Positions 17,180-26,901 of a DNA stretch of 64,000 nucleotides are shown here, in pieces. Each line of letters opens with the position of its first letter. Position 1 is the first letter of the stretch. This DNA is from Aequorivita echinoideorum. Lineage in GTDB: Bacteria > Bacteroidota > Bacteroidia > Flavobacteriales > Flavobacteriaceae. The notes under the pieces were generated by a model, which did not search any database, had not been told where the DNA came from, and worked only from the letters and a program-made list of their open reading frames with translations. A program made the position numbers and the translations under genes. The DNA is taken from positions 248,001-312,000 of the forward strand of contig NZ_JAHCTB010000001.1 in the NCBI RefSeq assembly GCF_018476645.1, given 5' to 3'.

Positions 17180-17545
17180 ATGGCTTTATCTAATTCTGAA
17201 GAACAATTGATGCAAATTTTATGGAAACAGGAGCGTGCGCTTATGAAAGATCTCATTGATGCATATCCAGAACCAAGGCCTGCCACAACAACGGTTGCAA
17301 CATTACTTAAACGAATGCAGGACAAAAATTTTGTGGACTATAAGCAATTGGGCCGTTCCCGGGAATATTTTCCATTGGTGAAAAAAAGGGACTATTTTTC
17401 AAAACACGTAAATGGGTTGATCAAAAAATTTTTCAATAACAGTCCGTCCCAATTCGCCTCTTTTTTCACCGAAACGACCAATCTTTCAAAATCTGAACTG
17501 GAAGAATTGAAGCAATTGATTGATTCTGAAATTAAAAAGAAGTAA
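17180..17545 (+). CDS. BlaI/MecI/CopY-family repressor
   Basis: A 121-residue winged-helix repressor: LSNSEEQLMQILWKQERAL, then PATTTVATLLKRMQDKNFVDY (recognition helix) and a C-terminal dimerisation helix rich in FFTETTNLSKSELEELKQLI. In the characterised systems the adjacent M56 membrane peptidase triggers repressor cleavage. Here the M56 gene starts 3 bases after the stop codon, and the operators at 17115-17157 lie upstream, so autoregulation and co-transcription are likely. Confidence 0.92.
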   Translation: MALSNSEEQLMQILWKQERALMKDLIDAYPEPRPATTTVATLLKRMQDKNFVDYKQLGRSREYFPLVKKRDYFSKHVNGLIKKFFNNSPSQFASFFTETTNLSKSELEELKQLIDSEIKKK

Positions 17546-17547
17546 GT

Positions 17548-19536
17548 ATGGAAGCTTTCATATTAAAATCCACTGCAATACTCCTCGTTCTTTACGTTTT
17601 TTACAAAATATTGCTGGAAAGCACATCCATCCACAAGTTCAAAAGGGTCTATCTGTTTTTGAGCTTGATCTTGCCATTTGCAATCCCATTCATCACTTTC
17701 ACAACTTATGTCGAAATTGAACCAATTATAGAAAATTTTGCAACGCAGCAACAACAAATTATATACGCTGAACCCACGCAAATTATAGAAACATTTAATC
17801 TTTGGCCCGTGATTTTGTGGACAGTGTACGGACTGGGAGTTCTGTTTTTCGGGATAAAATTCTTCGGAAATCTTTTCAGATTGATCCAAAATATGAATAA
17901 GAATCCGAAACGAAGAAATAGGCAATTCACCTATATTTTATTGAATGACAGCATGCTTCCCCATACTTTTTTCAATTTTATTTTTTTGAACAAAAAGGAA
18001 TTTGAAAGTGACAAAATCCCGCAAGAGGTATTGCTTCACGAGCAAACTCACGCCACGCAGATGCATAGTTTGGATATAATTTTCGTTGAACTATTGCAAA
18101 TTCTATTTTGGTTCAATCCGCTGTTTTATTTCATCAAAAAAAGCATAAAACTGAACCACGAATTTCTGGCGGACGAAGCGGTTTTACAAGCGGGAACAAT
18201 CCTCTCAAAATACCAAACCATATTACTCGCGTTCTCATCAAACGGCGAAACGCCTTCATTGGCAAATTCAATCAATTTTTCATCAATCAAAAAACGATTT
18301 ACAGTTATGAAAACAAAAACATCAAAAAAGGCAATTTTGCTACGCAGTCTACTCCTTTTACCATTGGTTTCCATTTTAATTTTCGGCTTCAGTTCAAAGG
18401 AAACTATTCAAAAACAGATTGAAAAATCCATTTCTTCTACTGAAAAAATTCAGGATATAAATATTAAAATAATTGAAGATTCAAAAATCCAATTGAATGG
18501 AAAATCCACAAATCTCGCAGCATTAAGTACAGAAATCAACAAGTTAAATACGCATTTAACAAACGAGCAAAAGCAAAAATACCTTTACGCAAATGTTGAA
18601 ATCACGAAGGATTCCCAAAAAGATTTAGCCGAAAAGATTTCCGAAATTCTTTACGCAAGCAATATTAGAATGTGGAATATTTCAAATCTTGAAAATGAAA
18701 AAAATGAGGGTTTTAAACATATCCCTTTTAAAAGTCCTACATCCGGAAAAAGTATTGCCGAGGCTGAAATAATTTATCGAGAGCGATTGGAGGAAATTGA
18801 TAAATACAAGAAATCCATTTCTCAAAATTCAGAAAATAATCCTTGGTCAATAGAATTGGGCGAGACAACGGAAAGGGATTCGGTAACTCGAAAAATTATT
18901 TCAAACAAAGAGAAGACTGATCAACAAAAATCACATACTCGCTTCGTTTTTAACACTTCCAAAAAAACAAATACCGGATTGAAAAAAGCAAAGTATTCAG
19001 AAAATTCAAATCTAAAAGGATTATTGCCTCCCCTAAAACCAGGTTTAGATCTCACCGCAAGAAACGTAGATATTGTTGTTTTTGAAGATGGCACATATAC
19101 TGTAAATGGAGTTTTTTCAACCAAACAAAATTTTGTGAAAACTGTCAATAAATTTCATCAAGATATAAGTGCTGATGTTCGAAACAAAATAATAAATATC
19201 CATCTTGAAAGCAAAAAATATATTCCGGATGCCGAGGTAAAATTTATATATAATTCACTAAAAGATTACGGATTTTACCGAATGGTTACGCCCAATCAAG
19301 AAATTATTCTTGCCAAAGGAAACACTCCAATGGAAAGTACAATAGGAATGTTTCCAATGGTAAACCCCGAAGAAACCATAAAAGAACTCACCAAAAAAGG
19401 TGCTGAATTTTACAGCGGCCCGCATAGAATTACACCAGACGAGGCTTTAGAATTGGTCAAAAAATTCAGGGAAACGCCTATTGAAGTAAACGAAAACGAC
19501 CCGCTAAAGCCCATCGTTATTCTCGGTGGCTGCTGA
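17548..19536 (+). CDS. M56-family (BlaR1-like) membrane metallopeptidase
   Basis: A 662-residue protein. Membrane helices lie at about 5-22, 33-52, 85-105 and around 260-280. The zinc-peptidase motif HEQTH is at residues 164-168, in the cytoplasm-facing loop, followed by HEFLADE, the third-ligand motif. After the last helix a long domain (about 280-660) lacks a penicillin-binding serine site, so it is a sensor of something other than a classical beta-lactam ligand. The C-terminus ends PIVILGGC. It pairs with the repressor just upstream to form a sensor-protease/repressor unit. Confidence 0.9.
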   Translation: MEAFILKSTAILLVLYVFYKILLESTSIHKFKRVYLFLSLILPFAIPFITFTTYVEIEPIIENFATQQQQIIYAEPTQIIETFNLWPVILWTVYGLGVLFFGIKFFGNLFRLIQNMNKNPKRRNRQFTYILLNDSMLPHTFFNFIFLNKKEFESDKIPQEVLLHEQTHATQMHSLDIIFVELLQILFWFNPLFYFIKKSIKLNHEFLADEAVLQAGTILSKYQTILLAFSSNGETPSLANSINFSSIKKRFTVMKTKTSKKAILLRSLLLLPLVSILIFGFSSKETIQKQIEKSISSTEKIQDINIKIIEDSKIQLNGKSTNLAALSTEINKLNTHLTNEQKQKYLYANVEITKDSQKDLAEKISEILYASNIRMWNISNLENEKNEGFKHIPFKSPTSGKSIAEAEIIYRERLEEIDKYKKSISQNSENNPWSIELGETTERDSVTRKIISNKEKTDQQKSHTRFVFNTSKKTNTGLKKAKYSENSNLKGLLPPLKPGLDLTARNVDIVVFEDGTYTVNGVFSTKQNFVKTVNKFHQDISADVRNKIINIHLESKKYIPDAEVKFIYNSLKDYGFYRMVTPNQEIILAKGNTPMESTIGMFPMVNPEETIKELTKKGAEFYSGPHRITPDEALELVKKFRETPIEVNENDPLKPIVILGGC

Positions 19537-19545
19537 TTAGTCTTT

Positions 19546-20316
19546 TTGAAATCTTACCATTTAAAAATTTTATCCGAAGTTTGCCTTTTAGAAATTGATT
19601 ATATCCCAATGCCCGAAAGCAGCCTATTTTCATCAGAAGAATTTAAAAATTTTGCCACGAACAATGCCCTTTCGCTTCACGATTTATTTCCAAAAATATC
19701 ATTCTCAAAAGTTTTAAAAATCGATATGGAATCCACACTTCCGCCGGATTCCAATTACGATACAGTAACAGAATTAGGAAATTTTATTGTTAAAATTCAA
19801 ATTAAAAATCCCGATGCGCTTTTGGCAAACGGCTACTTGGAAAAACGGAGATTTTACACTACGGATGCCTACAAAAAAGTTGTGGGAAAAGGCGTGGAAT
19901 ACAGAAACATCCATTTGGGAACGGATTTTTGGGTTGTAGCGCAGACACCCATTCACGCGCTTTATGATGGGAAAATAGTAATTCTGCACGATAACAATTT
20001 CCCCAAAGATTACGGTCCAACGCTGGTTTTGGAGCATACCATCTCCAGTAAAAAGTTTTATACGCTTTACGGCCATCTTTCCCGCGAAAGTCTGTCTTTT
20101 CATAAGAAAGGGAATATTGTGAAAGCTGGTGAGTGCATTGGTTTTATAGGCGATGCCAAGGAAAATGGTGGTTGGGCGCCGCATCTTCATTTTCAAGTTA
20201 TTTTAAATCTTTTGGGCAATTCTGAAAATTTCCCGGGAGTTGCGTTTCCTTCAGAAATTGAGACTTGGAAGAAAATTTGCCCAAACCCTTCTTTACTCTT
20301 TTCTGAAGATTTTTAA
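19546..20316 (+). CDS. M23-family peptidoglycan endopeptidase-like protein
   Basis: A 256-residue protein with an LytM/M23 domain: HLGTDFWV (H-x3-D zinc ligands), LYGHLSRESL and GGWAPHLHFQV (H-x-H ligands). The residues needed for activity are therefore present. There is no clear signal peptide. The frame opens with TTG at 19546, 9 bases after the M56 gene, and the first internal ATG is near 19610, so the start is uncertain. Context suggests it belongs to the BlaI-M56 transcript, perhaps as a cell-wall-acting output. Confidence 0.85.
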   Translation: MKSYHLKILSEVCLLEIDYIPMPESSLFSSEEFKNFATNNALSLHDLFPKISFSKVLKIDMESTLPPDSNYDTVTELGNFIVKIQIKNPDALLANGYLEKRRFYTTDAYKKVVGKGVEYRNIHLGTDFWVVAQTPIHALYDGKIVILHDNNFPKDYGPTLVLEHTISSKKFYTLYGHLSRESLSFHKKGNIVKAGECIGFIGDAKENGGWAPHLHFQVILNLLGNSENFPGVAFPSEIETWKKICPNPSLLFSEDF

Positions 20317-20359
20317 TCAAAATCGGTTTATCTTTATTGAAAACCAAACCCAAAGTTTT

Positions 20360-20788
20360 ATGAAAAAACTGCTCCTTCTTTTATGCTTTATCATTGCAAT
20401 AAATACAATCGCACAAACCGAGGCCAATGATAAAAAGGCAATTCTTGAAGTACTAAAAATGCAGGAAAACGCTTGGAATAATTACGATCTCGAAGGTTTT
20501 ATGCAGGGTTATGTAAAAAGCGATTCCTTAAAATTTTACGGAAAAAACGGAATAACAAGTGGTTGGCAAAAAACGTTGGAAAACTACAAAAAAGGCTACC
20601 CCACAAAAGAAAATACAGGGAATCTTTCCTTCACAATTGAAGCTATAACCAATATTGATGAAAATTCATATTACGTTATGGGCCAGTTCCACTTAGTAAG
20701 ATCAATAGGGAATGCCGATGGCGTTTTTCTGATAATTTTCAAAAAAATTGAAGGCGAATGGAAAATCATTGCAGACTTAAGCTGCTGA
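20360..20788 (+). CDS. secreted NTF2-like (DUF4440-type) protein
   Basis: I place the start at the ATG at 20360, which gives a signal peptide (MKKLLLLLCFIIAINTIAQ). The frame is open 40 codons further upstream, but that part overlaps the M23 gene. The mature part, AILEVLKMQENAWNNYDLEGFMQGYV...WQKTLENYKKGYP, has the SnoaL/NTF2 cone-fold pattern common to DUF4440 proteins. It ends VFLIIFKKIEGEWKIIADLS. The ligand or reaction is unknown. Confidence 0.82.
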   Translation: MKKLLLLLCFIIAINTIAQTEANDKKAILEVLKMQENAWNNYDLEGFMQGYVKSDSLKFYGKNGITSGWQKTLENYKKGYPTKENTGNLSFTIEAITNIDENSYYVMGQFHLVRSIGNADGVFLIIFKKIEGEWKIIADLSC

Positions 20789-22324
20789 TTAAAATTTATC
20801 TGGATTTTTTATAATTTCCTGCGCACGTTTTAAATGGGCCTTCAAGGTCTCTGACTTCATTTTGTCAAGCAAGCTCAACATCATATTCATCCGGTTGTTA
20901 TTTTCAAAATGTGCCTTTTTTTCACTTAAAAAATTCCAATATAATGAATTGAACGGACAGGCTTTCTCTCCCGTTTTTTTGTTGACGTCATAAAAACAAT
21001 TTTTACAATAATTACTCATTTTATTAATGTAACTACCGCTGGAAATATAAGGTTTCGTAGCTACAATCCCATCATCCGCATATTGGCTCATCCCTCTGGT
21101 ATTGGGCATTTCAACCCACTCGATGGCGTCAATGTAAATCCCTAAATACCACGCCTCAACCTCATCTGGATGCACCTGCGTGAGGAGCGCAAAATTTCCT
21201 GTGACCATCAACCGCTGAATGTGGTGTGCGTATGCATTTACAAGACTTTGCGTTACGGCGTGGTGTAGGCAATTCATTTTTGTTTTGCCCGTCCAATAAA
21301 AATCTGGTAACTTATTTTTATTTTCTAATTTATTCTCTTTTGCATAGCCCGGCATTTTCATCCAATAAATTCCGCGCATGTACTCACGCCAACCTAATAT
21401 TTGCCGAATAAATCCTTCAACCTCCGAAATAGCTATCTCAGATTTTCGGCGGTAGTACGTTTCAATCACCTTTTCAATAATTTCCTTCGGCGAAAGCATT
21501 TTAGAATTCATGGAAAATGACAACCGCGAATGGAAAAGAAATTTTTCCTCGGTATGCATGGCATCTTGAAAATCGCCAAAATGAACCAATAAATTATCAC
21601 AGAAATAATTGAGAACGCTCAAACTATCGGCACGCGAGGTGGGCCAACTAAAACTGCTTTCATTTAAGGTGCCAATTGTTTTGACTTTCTGTTTTTCAAT
21701 CTGCTTCACAATTTCAGAAACGTCTTTTCTGAAACCGCGCTCGTGCGGAATTTCAGTTTTTTCGTCCCATTTGTTACGATTGCTCTTGTCAAAATTCCAT
21801 TTTCCGCCTTCAGGACTGTCTTTTCCCGTTATCAAAATGTCGTGCTTTTTACGCATATGACGGTAAAAATACTCCATTGTCATTTCCTTTTTGCCTTCAT
21901 AAAAGTCTGCCATTTCGGTTCGGGAAGTATAAAAATGTTCGGTATCGAAAACTTCACTTTCAATGCCCAAATCTTCACAGAAAGTGCGCAATTGTTTGTC
22001 CAACCTATATTCGTCCGGCAGTTGGTATTCAAACTTTTCAATGGAATATTTTGAAATCAGTTCGTTGAGATTTTCAACCAACTTTTGCTTATTCGCTTGT
22101 GCATCAATTTCATAATAAATGAATTGATGTCCCTTTGATTTAAAATGGTCGTAGAAATTTCGCATCGCGGAAAAAAACGCCACAATTTTCTGAATATGGT
22201 GATGGGCATAATCTGTTTCCTGGCGCATTTCGGCCATAAAATAGAGCGTATCCTTTTCAGTCTTATCAAACCAGGAATGCTTATAATTCAATTGATCGCC
22301 GAGGATGAGCCGCAGTTTTTTCAT
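20789..22324 (-). CDS. FeS-type bacterial photolyase (cryptochrome/photolyase-related)
   Basis: A 511-residue protein of the deoxyribodipyrimidine photolyase-related (PhrB, (6-4) FeS-BCP) family. LRLILGDQLNYKHSWF is the N-terminal signature. The four cysteines that hold the 4Fe-4S cluster in characterised members have counterparts in MNCLHHAV, NYCKNCF (two) and KACPFNSLYW. FAD-contact segments are in the C-terminal half (REYMRGIYWM, MSQYADDGIVATKPYISSG). It would repair UV lesions using light. It follows the cry-DASH gene by 9 bases on the same strand. Confidence 0.93.
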   Translation of the reverse strand: MKKLRLILGDQLNYKHSWFDKTEKDTLYFMAEMRQETDYAHHHIQKIVAFFSAMRNFYDHFKSKGHQFIYYEIDAQANKQKLVENLNELISKYSIEKFEYQLPDEYRLDKQLRTFCEDLGIESEVFDTEHFYTSRTEMADFYEGKKEMTMEYFYRHMRKKHDILITGKDSPEGGKWNFDKSNRNKWDEKTEIPHERGFRKDVSEIVKQIEKQKVKTIGTLNESSFSWPTSRADSLSVLNYFCDNLLVHFGDFQDAMHTEEKFLFHSRLSFSMNSKMLSPKEIIEKVIETYYRRKSEIAISEVEGFIRQILGWREYMRGIYWMKMPGYAKENKLENKNKLPDFYWTGKTKMNCLHHAVTQSLVNAYAHHIQRLMVTGNFALLTQVHPDEVEAWYLGIYIDAIEWVEMPNTRGMSQYADDGIVATKPYISSGSYINKMSNYCKNCFYDVNKKTGEKACPFNSLYWNFLSEKKAHFENNNRMNMMLSLLDKMKSETLKAHLKRAQEIIKNPDKF

Positions 22325-22333
22325 ATTTCTAAT

Positions 22334-23647
22334 TTACTCAAAATCCCCAAGCCATGTTTTTTGATATTCCTTTTTGGGATCATACTGTTCAGCCTGCTTT
22401 TTTATATTGAATTTCCTATCGCGAGGATCGTTGCCCACGCCACTATTGTACATCCAGTTGCCCCAATTGCTGTGGACATCGTAATCTATAAGCAAACTCT
22501 CAAAGTAAGCCGCGCCCACACGCCAATCCTGCTTCAATTCCTTTGCCCAATAGCTGTTCACGTTCTGTCTGCCGCGGTTGCTCATAAAACCAGTCTTGGC
22601 AATTTCAACCATATTTGCATTTACAAATGGCTCCTGCGTTTTGCCTTCGCTCCAATTTTTAAATGTTTGGGCATCATTTCCCCAATCCAATTTTTTATCT
22701 GAAATACCCGTTAATTGAAAGATTTTAGACCCGTGCTTCATCGAGATATATTTGAAATAATCACGCCACAACAATTCAAAAATGAGCCAATAGGTACTTT
22801 CATTGGCACCCGCCTCTTTTTCAAATCTTTTAATTTCCCAATAAATGATTCTCGGCGAAATTGAGCCGTTGGCAAGCCACGCGGAAAATTTTGAACTATA
22901 ATCCGTGCCCAACATTCCGTTGCGGGTTTCCTTGTACGTTTTTATTTTTTCAGAATTCCATACGTAATAATCCAAGCGTTCCTTGGCTGCATCTTCGCCG
23001 CCACTGAAGGGAAAAGCAGACCGTGAGTCTATTTCAAAATCCTCAAAACCCAATTTTGATAGGGTTGGAATTTCCGTTTCATTTTCAATTAAATTAGCCG
23101 CGGATTGCTTTTTGGGTTCTTCGGCACATTCACGCACATTAAAATTTGCCTCCACTTTTTTTCTGAAGTTGGTAAAAACCTCAGGTATTTTTGAAAAATC
23201 TGAATACGGAATATCTTCCGGATGAAGCAAAAATTGGTCATAATCCTCAACGAAGCGGCAATCTGGCAATGCGCTTTTTACCTTTTTTTGAACTGCAACT
23301 TCCTCGCTCGTCCATTCTTTCTGAAAATATATAGTGTGAAAATCAAACTTTTTTGAAAGTTGAGGAATGGCTATTTCAGGTTTTTCGAAATAAACCAATA
23401 AACTTATATTAAGCAATTGCAGATTCTTCCGAAGATTTTCAACGCTTTCAATCAAAAATTTGGAATGGAATTTTCCCGTTCTTTTAAAGCCATATCCCGT
23501 TTCAGAAAAATCCCTGGGATCAAAACAATATACCCCAAAAATAGTATCATTTTCGCTTAAAGCTTTTTCAAGTGAATGATTATCGCATACCCGAAGATTT
23601 TTTGTAAACCAGATCAATCCTGTGGATTGTTTTTGTTTTTTTGACAT
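22334..23647 (-). CDS. DASH-family cryptochrome
   Basis: A 437-residue flavoprotein: [21 protein letters not shown] begins the antenna domain. The FAD domain carries [38 protein letters not shown] and [22 protein letters not shown], all diagnostic of DASH cryptochromes, which repair pyrimidine dimers mainly in single-stranded DNA. Its start overlaps the 3' end of a small DUF2256 gene in another frame. It is part of the minus-strand repair cluster. Confidence 0.94.
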   Translation of the reverse strand: MSKKQKQSTGLIWFTKNLRVCDNHSLEKALSENDTIFGVYCFDPRDFSETGYGFKRTGKFHSKFLIESVENLRKNLQLLNISLLVYFEKPEIAIPQLSKKFDFHTIYFQKEWTSEEVAVQKKVKSALPDCRFVEDYDQFLLHPEDIPYSDFSKIPEVFTNFRKKVEANFNVRECAEEPKKQSAANLIENETEIPTLSKLGFEDFEIDSRSAFPFSGGEDAAKERLDYYVWNSEKIKTYKETRNGMLGTDYSSKFSAWLANGSISPRIIYWEIKRFEKEAGANESTYWLIFELLWRDYFKYISMKHGSKIFQLTGISDKKLDWGNDAQTFKNWSEGKTQEPFVNANMVEIAKTGFMSNRGRQNVNSYWAKELKQDWRVGAAYFESLLIDYDVHSNWGNWMYNSGVGNDPRDRKFNIKKQAEQYDPKKEYQKTWLGDFE

Positions 23648-23763
23648 TTTTTACTGCAATAAATTACGTTTTCCCAATCGCGCTCCCACTTTTTTCGCCA
23701 ATTGAAAGGCCTTTTACAAACCGGACAAATTTTCTGTGGAAGACCCTTTTTCTTATTCACCAC
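23614..23763 (-). CDS. DUF2256 small zinc-binding protein
   Basis: A 49-residue protein starting at one of two adjacent GTG codons (23763 or 23760). [21 protein letters not shown] followed by [16 protein letters not shown] is the DUF2256 pattern, with C-x2-C (13/16) and C-x3-C (36/40), so it probably binds zinc. DUF2256 genes are often found next to cryptochromes or photolyases. Here its last 11 codons overlap the start of cry-DASH, and its start lies only 8 bases after the MutS-like gene's stop, so the three are probably translationally coupled. Function unknown. Confidence 0.85.
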   Translation of the reverse strand: MVNKKKGLPQKICPVCKRPFNWRKKWERDWENVIYCSKKCQKNKNNPQD

Positions 23764-23771
23764 CCAATCAA

Positions 23772-25547
23772 TTAATCAACAATTTCCATTTTCTTCAACA
23801 AAAACGAAGCGTTCATATTTTGGCAAATTCCGGGCTTAAAAGTGTAATCAAAATAAAGTTCGTCATTTTCGATGCGCGCATCAAAATAATAGTTTTTAAC
23901 CTCATCCAGTTCGGCGGAAGCCTCACAAAGACTCAAATCGTGCGTGGCGATGATTCCCGTTGAATTGCTGCCAACCAGTTTTTCCACAAATTTGCGGGAA
24001 CCAATTGCTTTGTCGGTACTATTCGTGCCCTTTAAAATTTCGTCAAGTATTATAAAGTAGCGATCTTCTTTAATTTCATCAACAATAAATTTCAAGCGCT
24101 TCAATTCACTGAAAAAATAGGATTCGTCATCGGTCAAACTATCGGTGGTCCGCATACTTGTAATCAGCTTTATCGGGTTGTATTCCGCTTTTTTTGCACA
24201 GACCGGCAGACCCATATTCCCCATAACTATTTGAAGCGAAACCGTGCGCAGAAACGTACTTTTTCCCGCCATATTTGCACCCGTAATTATGAAAAATTCC
24301 TCTTCGTTTATACGGATATCATTTTCTACCATCGTGTTCGGGTTTAGCAACGGATGCCCGGCTCCAGTGGCGTTTACCACGGGACCATTCAAATTTATCT
24401 TTGGAAAAACATAAGCTGGATGATTAAAAACGAAATTTCCCAAACTGTTGTATGCATCAAAAAATGTAATGCCCTCAAACCATTTGAAAACTTGCTGCTT
24501 GTGCGCTTCAATCCAAAGTTCAATATTTCTGCTTTGGTATAAATCCCGCAACAGAAAACCGTTTGAGATAAAACCGACAAGCATATTTGAGCGTTGGTCC
24601 AAAGCATCCAAATTTTTGGCAAATTTCCGAAGGATTGATGATGCCTTTTGGGAAGTTCCATTCACGATTTTCTTTTTTTCCGAAAGTAATTCCGAAGAAA
24701 AATCCTGTGTTTCTATTTCTAAAATGAGCTTGTGAAATTGATCAAAAGTGCTTTGGATTTTTGAGGTATGCGAAGCGAGATCGTTCACCTTTTTTAGATA
24801 TTTCCCGGAAATGGCAAGCCCTAAAAAGAACCAGCCCGCAACCGCATAACCTGAAACCAAGTTGAAAAAATTGGCGACAATAATGGCAACGGAAAGTATT
24901 GAAAAAATAATGGAAACGGGCTTGATCCACGTTGGAACAAAATTTTTGTAATTCTGCAACCAATCCGTTACCTCACTTGCCGCAACCTCGGTTTTCACCA
25001 ACGATGCGATGGCAGAAAAACGCTGGCGCCACTCCGCCAATGCTGAAATTTCCTGAATGGCTTTTTGTTTTTTTTCAATAGAATTGGTTTCATTTTCAGT
25101 AAAAATTGCTGCCAATCTATCTGCACCGCTTTCAAGCGCCGTTCTATTTAAATATTGAAAAAAGGATCCGCGACCAAAAAGATCGATATCCTGACTATAA
25201 TAATGTTGCGGATCCGTATATTTTTCGCCGGAAGGCAAATGGTGGAAATTTCGATTTAAAACTTCAAGCTCAATTTCATTTTGCGAAATAAGCGCTTTTT
25301 CCAGATCGCGTTTTTGTTGAAGGCTGCTATGTTTTGAAACCAAATAAACGAAAATTGCAACGGTTAAAAGAATTGTAGCGATAATGATTTTTACATTTCC
25401 GAAGAAAAAATAGATAGCCGCACAAGCAACCAAAAAGACCAAAAGCCGCAATGTGCTTGAAAATGCAAGTTGCTTTTTCAATTTTTGAAGTGCTTCGGTA
25501 TGTATTGTTATTTGATTTTTATAAAATTCTGAAGGAGATGTCATCAA
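23772..25547 (-). CDS. membrane-anchored MutS-like ATPase
   Basis: A 591-residue protein with a MutS-type ATPase domain at the C-terminus: Walker [10 protein letters not shown] (423-431), the serine-rich S-loop [18 protein letters not shown], Walker [15 protein letters not shown] (497-510) and a late THDLSL. Unlike MutS or MutS2 it has four hydrophobic segments (about 33-50, 54-71, 207-229, 233-249) and no mismatch-recognition or Smr domain. This is a Bacteroidota branch of unknown role. It lies in the ruvC-to-photolyase run, which suggests a link to DNA repair, but membrane insertion makes classical mismatch repair unlikely. Confidence 0.88.
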   Translation of the reverse strand: MMTSPSEFYKNQITIHTEALQKLKKQLAFSSTLRLLVFLVACAAIYFFFGNVKIIIATILLTVAIFVYLVSKHSSLQQKRDLEKALISQNEIELEVLNRNFHHLPSGEKYTDPQHYYSQDIDLFGRGSFFQYLNRTALESGADRLAAIFTENETNSIEKKQKAIQEISALAEWRQRFSAIASLVKTEVAASEVTDWLQNYKNFVPTWIKPVSIIFSILSVAIIVANFFNLVSGYAVAGWFFLGLAISGKYLKKVNDLASHTSKIQSTFDQFHKLILEIETQDFSSELLSEKKKIVNGTSQKASSILRKFAKNLDALDQRSNMLVGFISNGFLLRDLYQSRNIELWIEAHKQQVFKWFEGITFFDAYNSLGNFVFNHPAYVFPKINLNGPVVNATGAGHPLLNPNTMVENDIRINEEEFFIITGANMAGKSTFLRTVSLQIVMGNMGLPVCAKKAEYNPIKLITSMRTTDSLTDDESYFFSELKRLKFIVDEIKEDRYFIILDEILKGTNSTDKAIGSRKFVEKLVGSNSTGIIATHDLSLCEASAELDEVKNYYFDARIENDELYFDYTFKPGICQNMNASFLLKKMEIVD

Positions 25548-25563
25548 CGGTTATTTCAAATTT

Positions 25564-25923
25564 CTAAAGTTTGGCCAATTCAGCCTGAATTTTTTTCGTG
25601 AGGCTGCTTACAACCAAATTGTAGGAATGGTCAATCAATTCAATCACTAATTTTTGAGGGATATTTTTTTCCAACTCCACGGTATTCCAATGTACTTTGC
25701 TCATATGGTACCCCGGCCTAATCAAGCCATCGTATTCCTCCCGAAGTGCCACGGACCAATCCGGGTCGCATTTTAGATTGGCCTGCGCGGGATTATATTC
25801 CAAACCCGCAAGCGCAAACATTTTACCCATAACCTTGAACACAAGTGTTTTATCATCAAACGGAAATGTTTCCTCGACCCCTTTTTTTGAAAGACAATAA
25901 TCTCTGAATTCTTCTATATTCAT
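25564..25923 (-). CDS. MmcQ/YjbR-family DNA-binding-like protein
   Basis: A 119-residue protein of the MmcQ/YjbR family (CyaY-like fold): MNIEEFRDYCLSKKGVEETFPF, VFKVMGKMFAL, LKCDPDWSVALREEY and GYHMSKVHWNTVEL are characteristic. The family is often called DNA-binding but its function is not settled. Its start overlaps the DUF4230 stop by 4 bases, indicating co-translation. Confidence 0.92.
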   Translation of the reverse strand: MNIEEFRDYCLSKKGVEETFPFDDKTLVFKVMGKMFALAGLEYNPAQANLKCDPDWSVALREEYDGLIRPGYHMSKVHWNTVELEKNIPQKLVIELIDHSYNLVVSSLTKKIQAELAKL

Positions 25924-26549
25924 TTTATTTTTCCGGAGTCTGGTTTTAAAATTTTTGCATCATTCGGTGTTTGAAGCGCGGTGTAATCCAGCTTCCAATT
26001 GATGGTCTCGACCAATTTTTCCATCAAATAAATGGTTTCCAGCGCTTGTTTGGAAGCTTCGTCCAGCAAGCCGCTGCCGGGAATTTTATCAATAATCTGC
26101 TGTTTCGCCTCCTTGTTTATATCTGTTAAATCCTCTGCGGTAAATGGATTTGCCCAACCTTCCTGTTTGTCGTAATATTTAAAATCTGTTTCAATTGTCA
26201 ATAATTGCGGCTGTGGAAAATTGGTAAGCGTGATGGTTTTTGAACGTGGGTCTGCATCCATTTTAATTTTGGTCAAATCAAAACCCACGTGTGCTTTTGC
26301 CTCAACCAAAACAATTGCTTTTTTCTTGCCCAAGATGATGTTCATCCATTTATCCTTTACGTTTTCGTAGTGGAAAATTTCAGAAAAATCCCCTTCAACC
26401 GTAATAAATTTGCAGACACTCCTGATTTTTTCCATTAAAACTACGGATTGCCGGTTTGCGCGCTCATGCTTCCTGCTGCTATTGAACCGTGAAAAAATAA
26501 AATATGCCACCACGGCACCCGCCGCCAGTCCTATAAAAAGTTGTTCCAT
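25920..26549 (-). CDS. DUF4230 protein, single-pass membrane
   Basis: A 209-residue protein with one N-terminal membrane helix (LFIGLAAGAVVAYFIF) and a DUF4230 domain: LVEAKAHVGFDLTKIKMDADPRSKTITLTNFP is the recognisable core. The family is widespread in Bacteroidota and Firmicutes and uncharacterised. Genes on both sides abut or overlap, which supports an operon. Confidence 0.9.
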   Translation of the reverse strand: MEQLFIGLAAGAVVAYFIFSRFNSSRKHERANRQSVVLMEKIRSVCKFITVEGDFSEIFHYENVKDKWMNIILGKKKAIVLVEAKAHVGFDLTKIKMDADPRSKTITLTNFPQPQLLTIETDFKYYDKQEGWANPFTAEDLTDINKEAKQQIIDKIPGSGLLDEASKQALETIYLMEKLVETINWKLDYTALQTPNDAKILKPDSGKIK

Positions 26550-26550
26550 A

Positions 26551-26901
26551 TTATTTGCCTATAGTTCCCAAATGCGTATGTTTAAAGCTGTCCGGATATT
26601 TTAATCCGTAACCAAAAATTCTGTCAAAAGCAATGTGGGAAAACAAAATTACGCCTATTAAAATTAAAACTGTATTTGCCAGAAAAAATCCTGCCAACCC
26701 AAGAATAATAGCCACTGCCCTATGATGAAAAACATTGTAGGTTATAGCTCCCACTTTGGTGCCGAACGCATAGCCTACCATCCCAATATCTGGCAAAAAT
26801 AGGAGCGCTGGAAAAACCCACCAGGCATACCCGAGCTGGGAAAAAATTACAACGCCCAAAACAAATTGTGCAAACTCTTCAATTTTCAAGGAAATTTTCA
26901 T
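26551..26901 (-). CDS. DUF4260 integral membrane protein
   Basis: A 116-residue protein matching DUF4260: LKIEEFAQFVLGVVIFSQLGYAWWVF, FLPDIGMVGYAFGTKVGA, YNVFHHRA and the terminal HIAFDRIFGYGLKYPDSFKHTHLG. Three to four membrane helices are predicted from hydrophobicity. Function unknown. Its start overlaps the cyclase stop by one base. Confidence 0.92.
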   Translation of the reverse strand: MKISLKIEEFAQFVLGVVIFSQLGYAWWVFPALLFLPDIGMVGYAFGTKVGAITYNVFHHRAVAIILGLAGFFLANTVLILIGVILFSHIAFDRIFGYGLKYPDSFKHTHLGTIGK

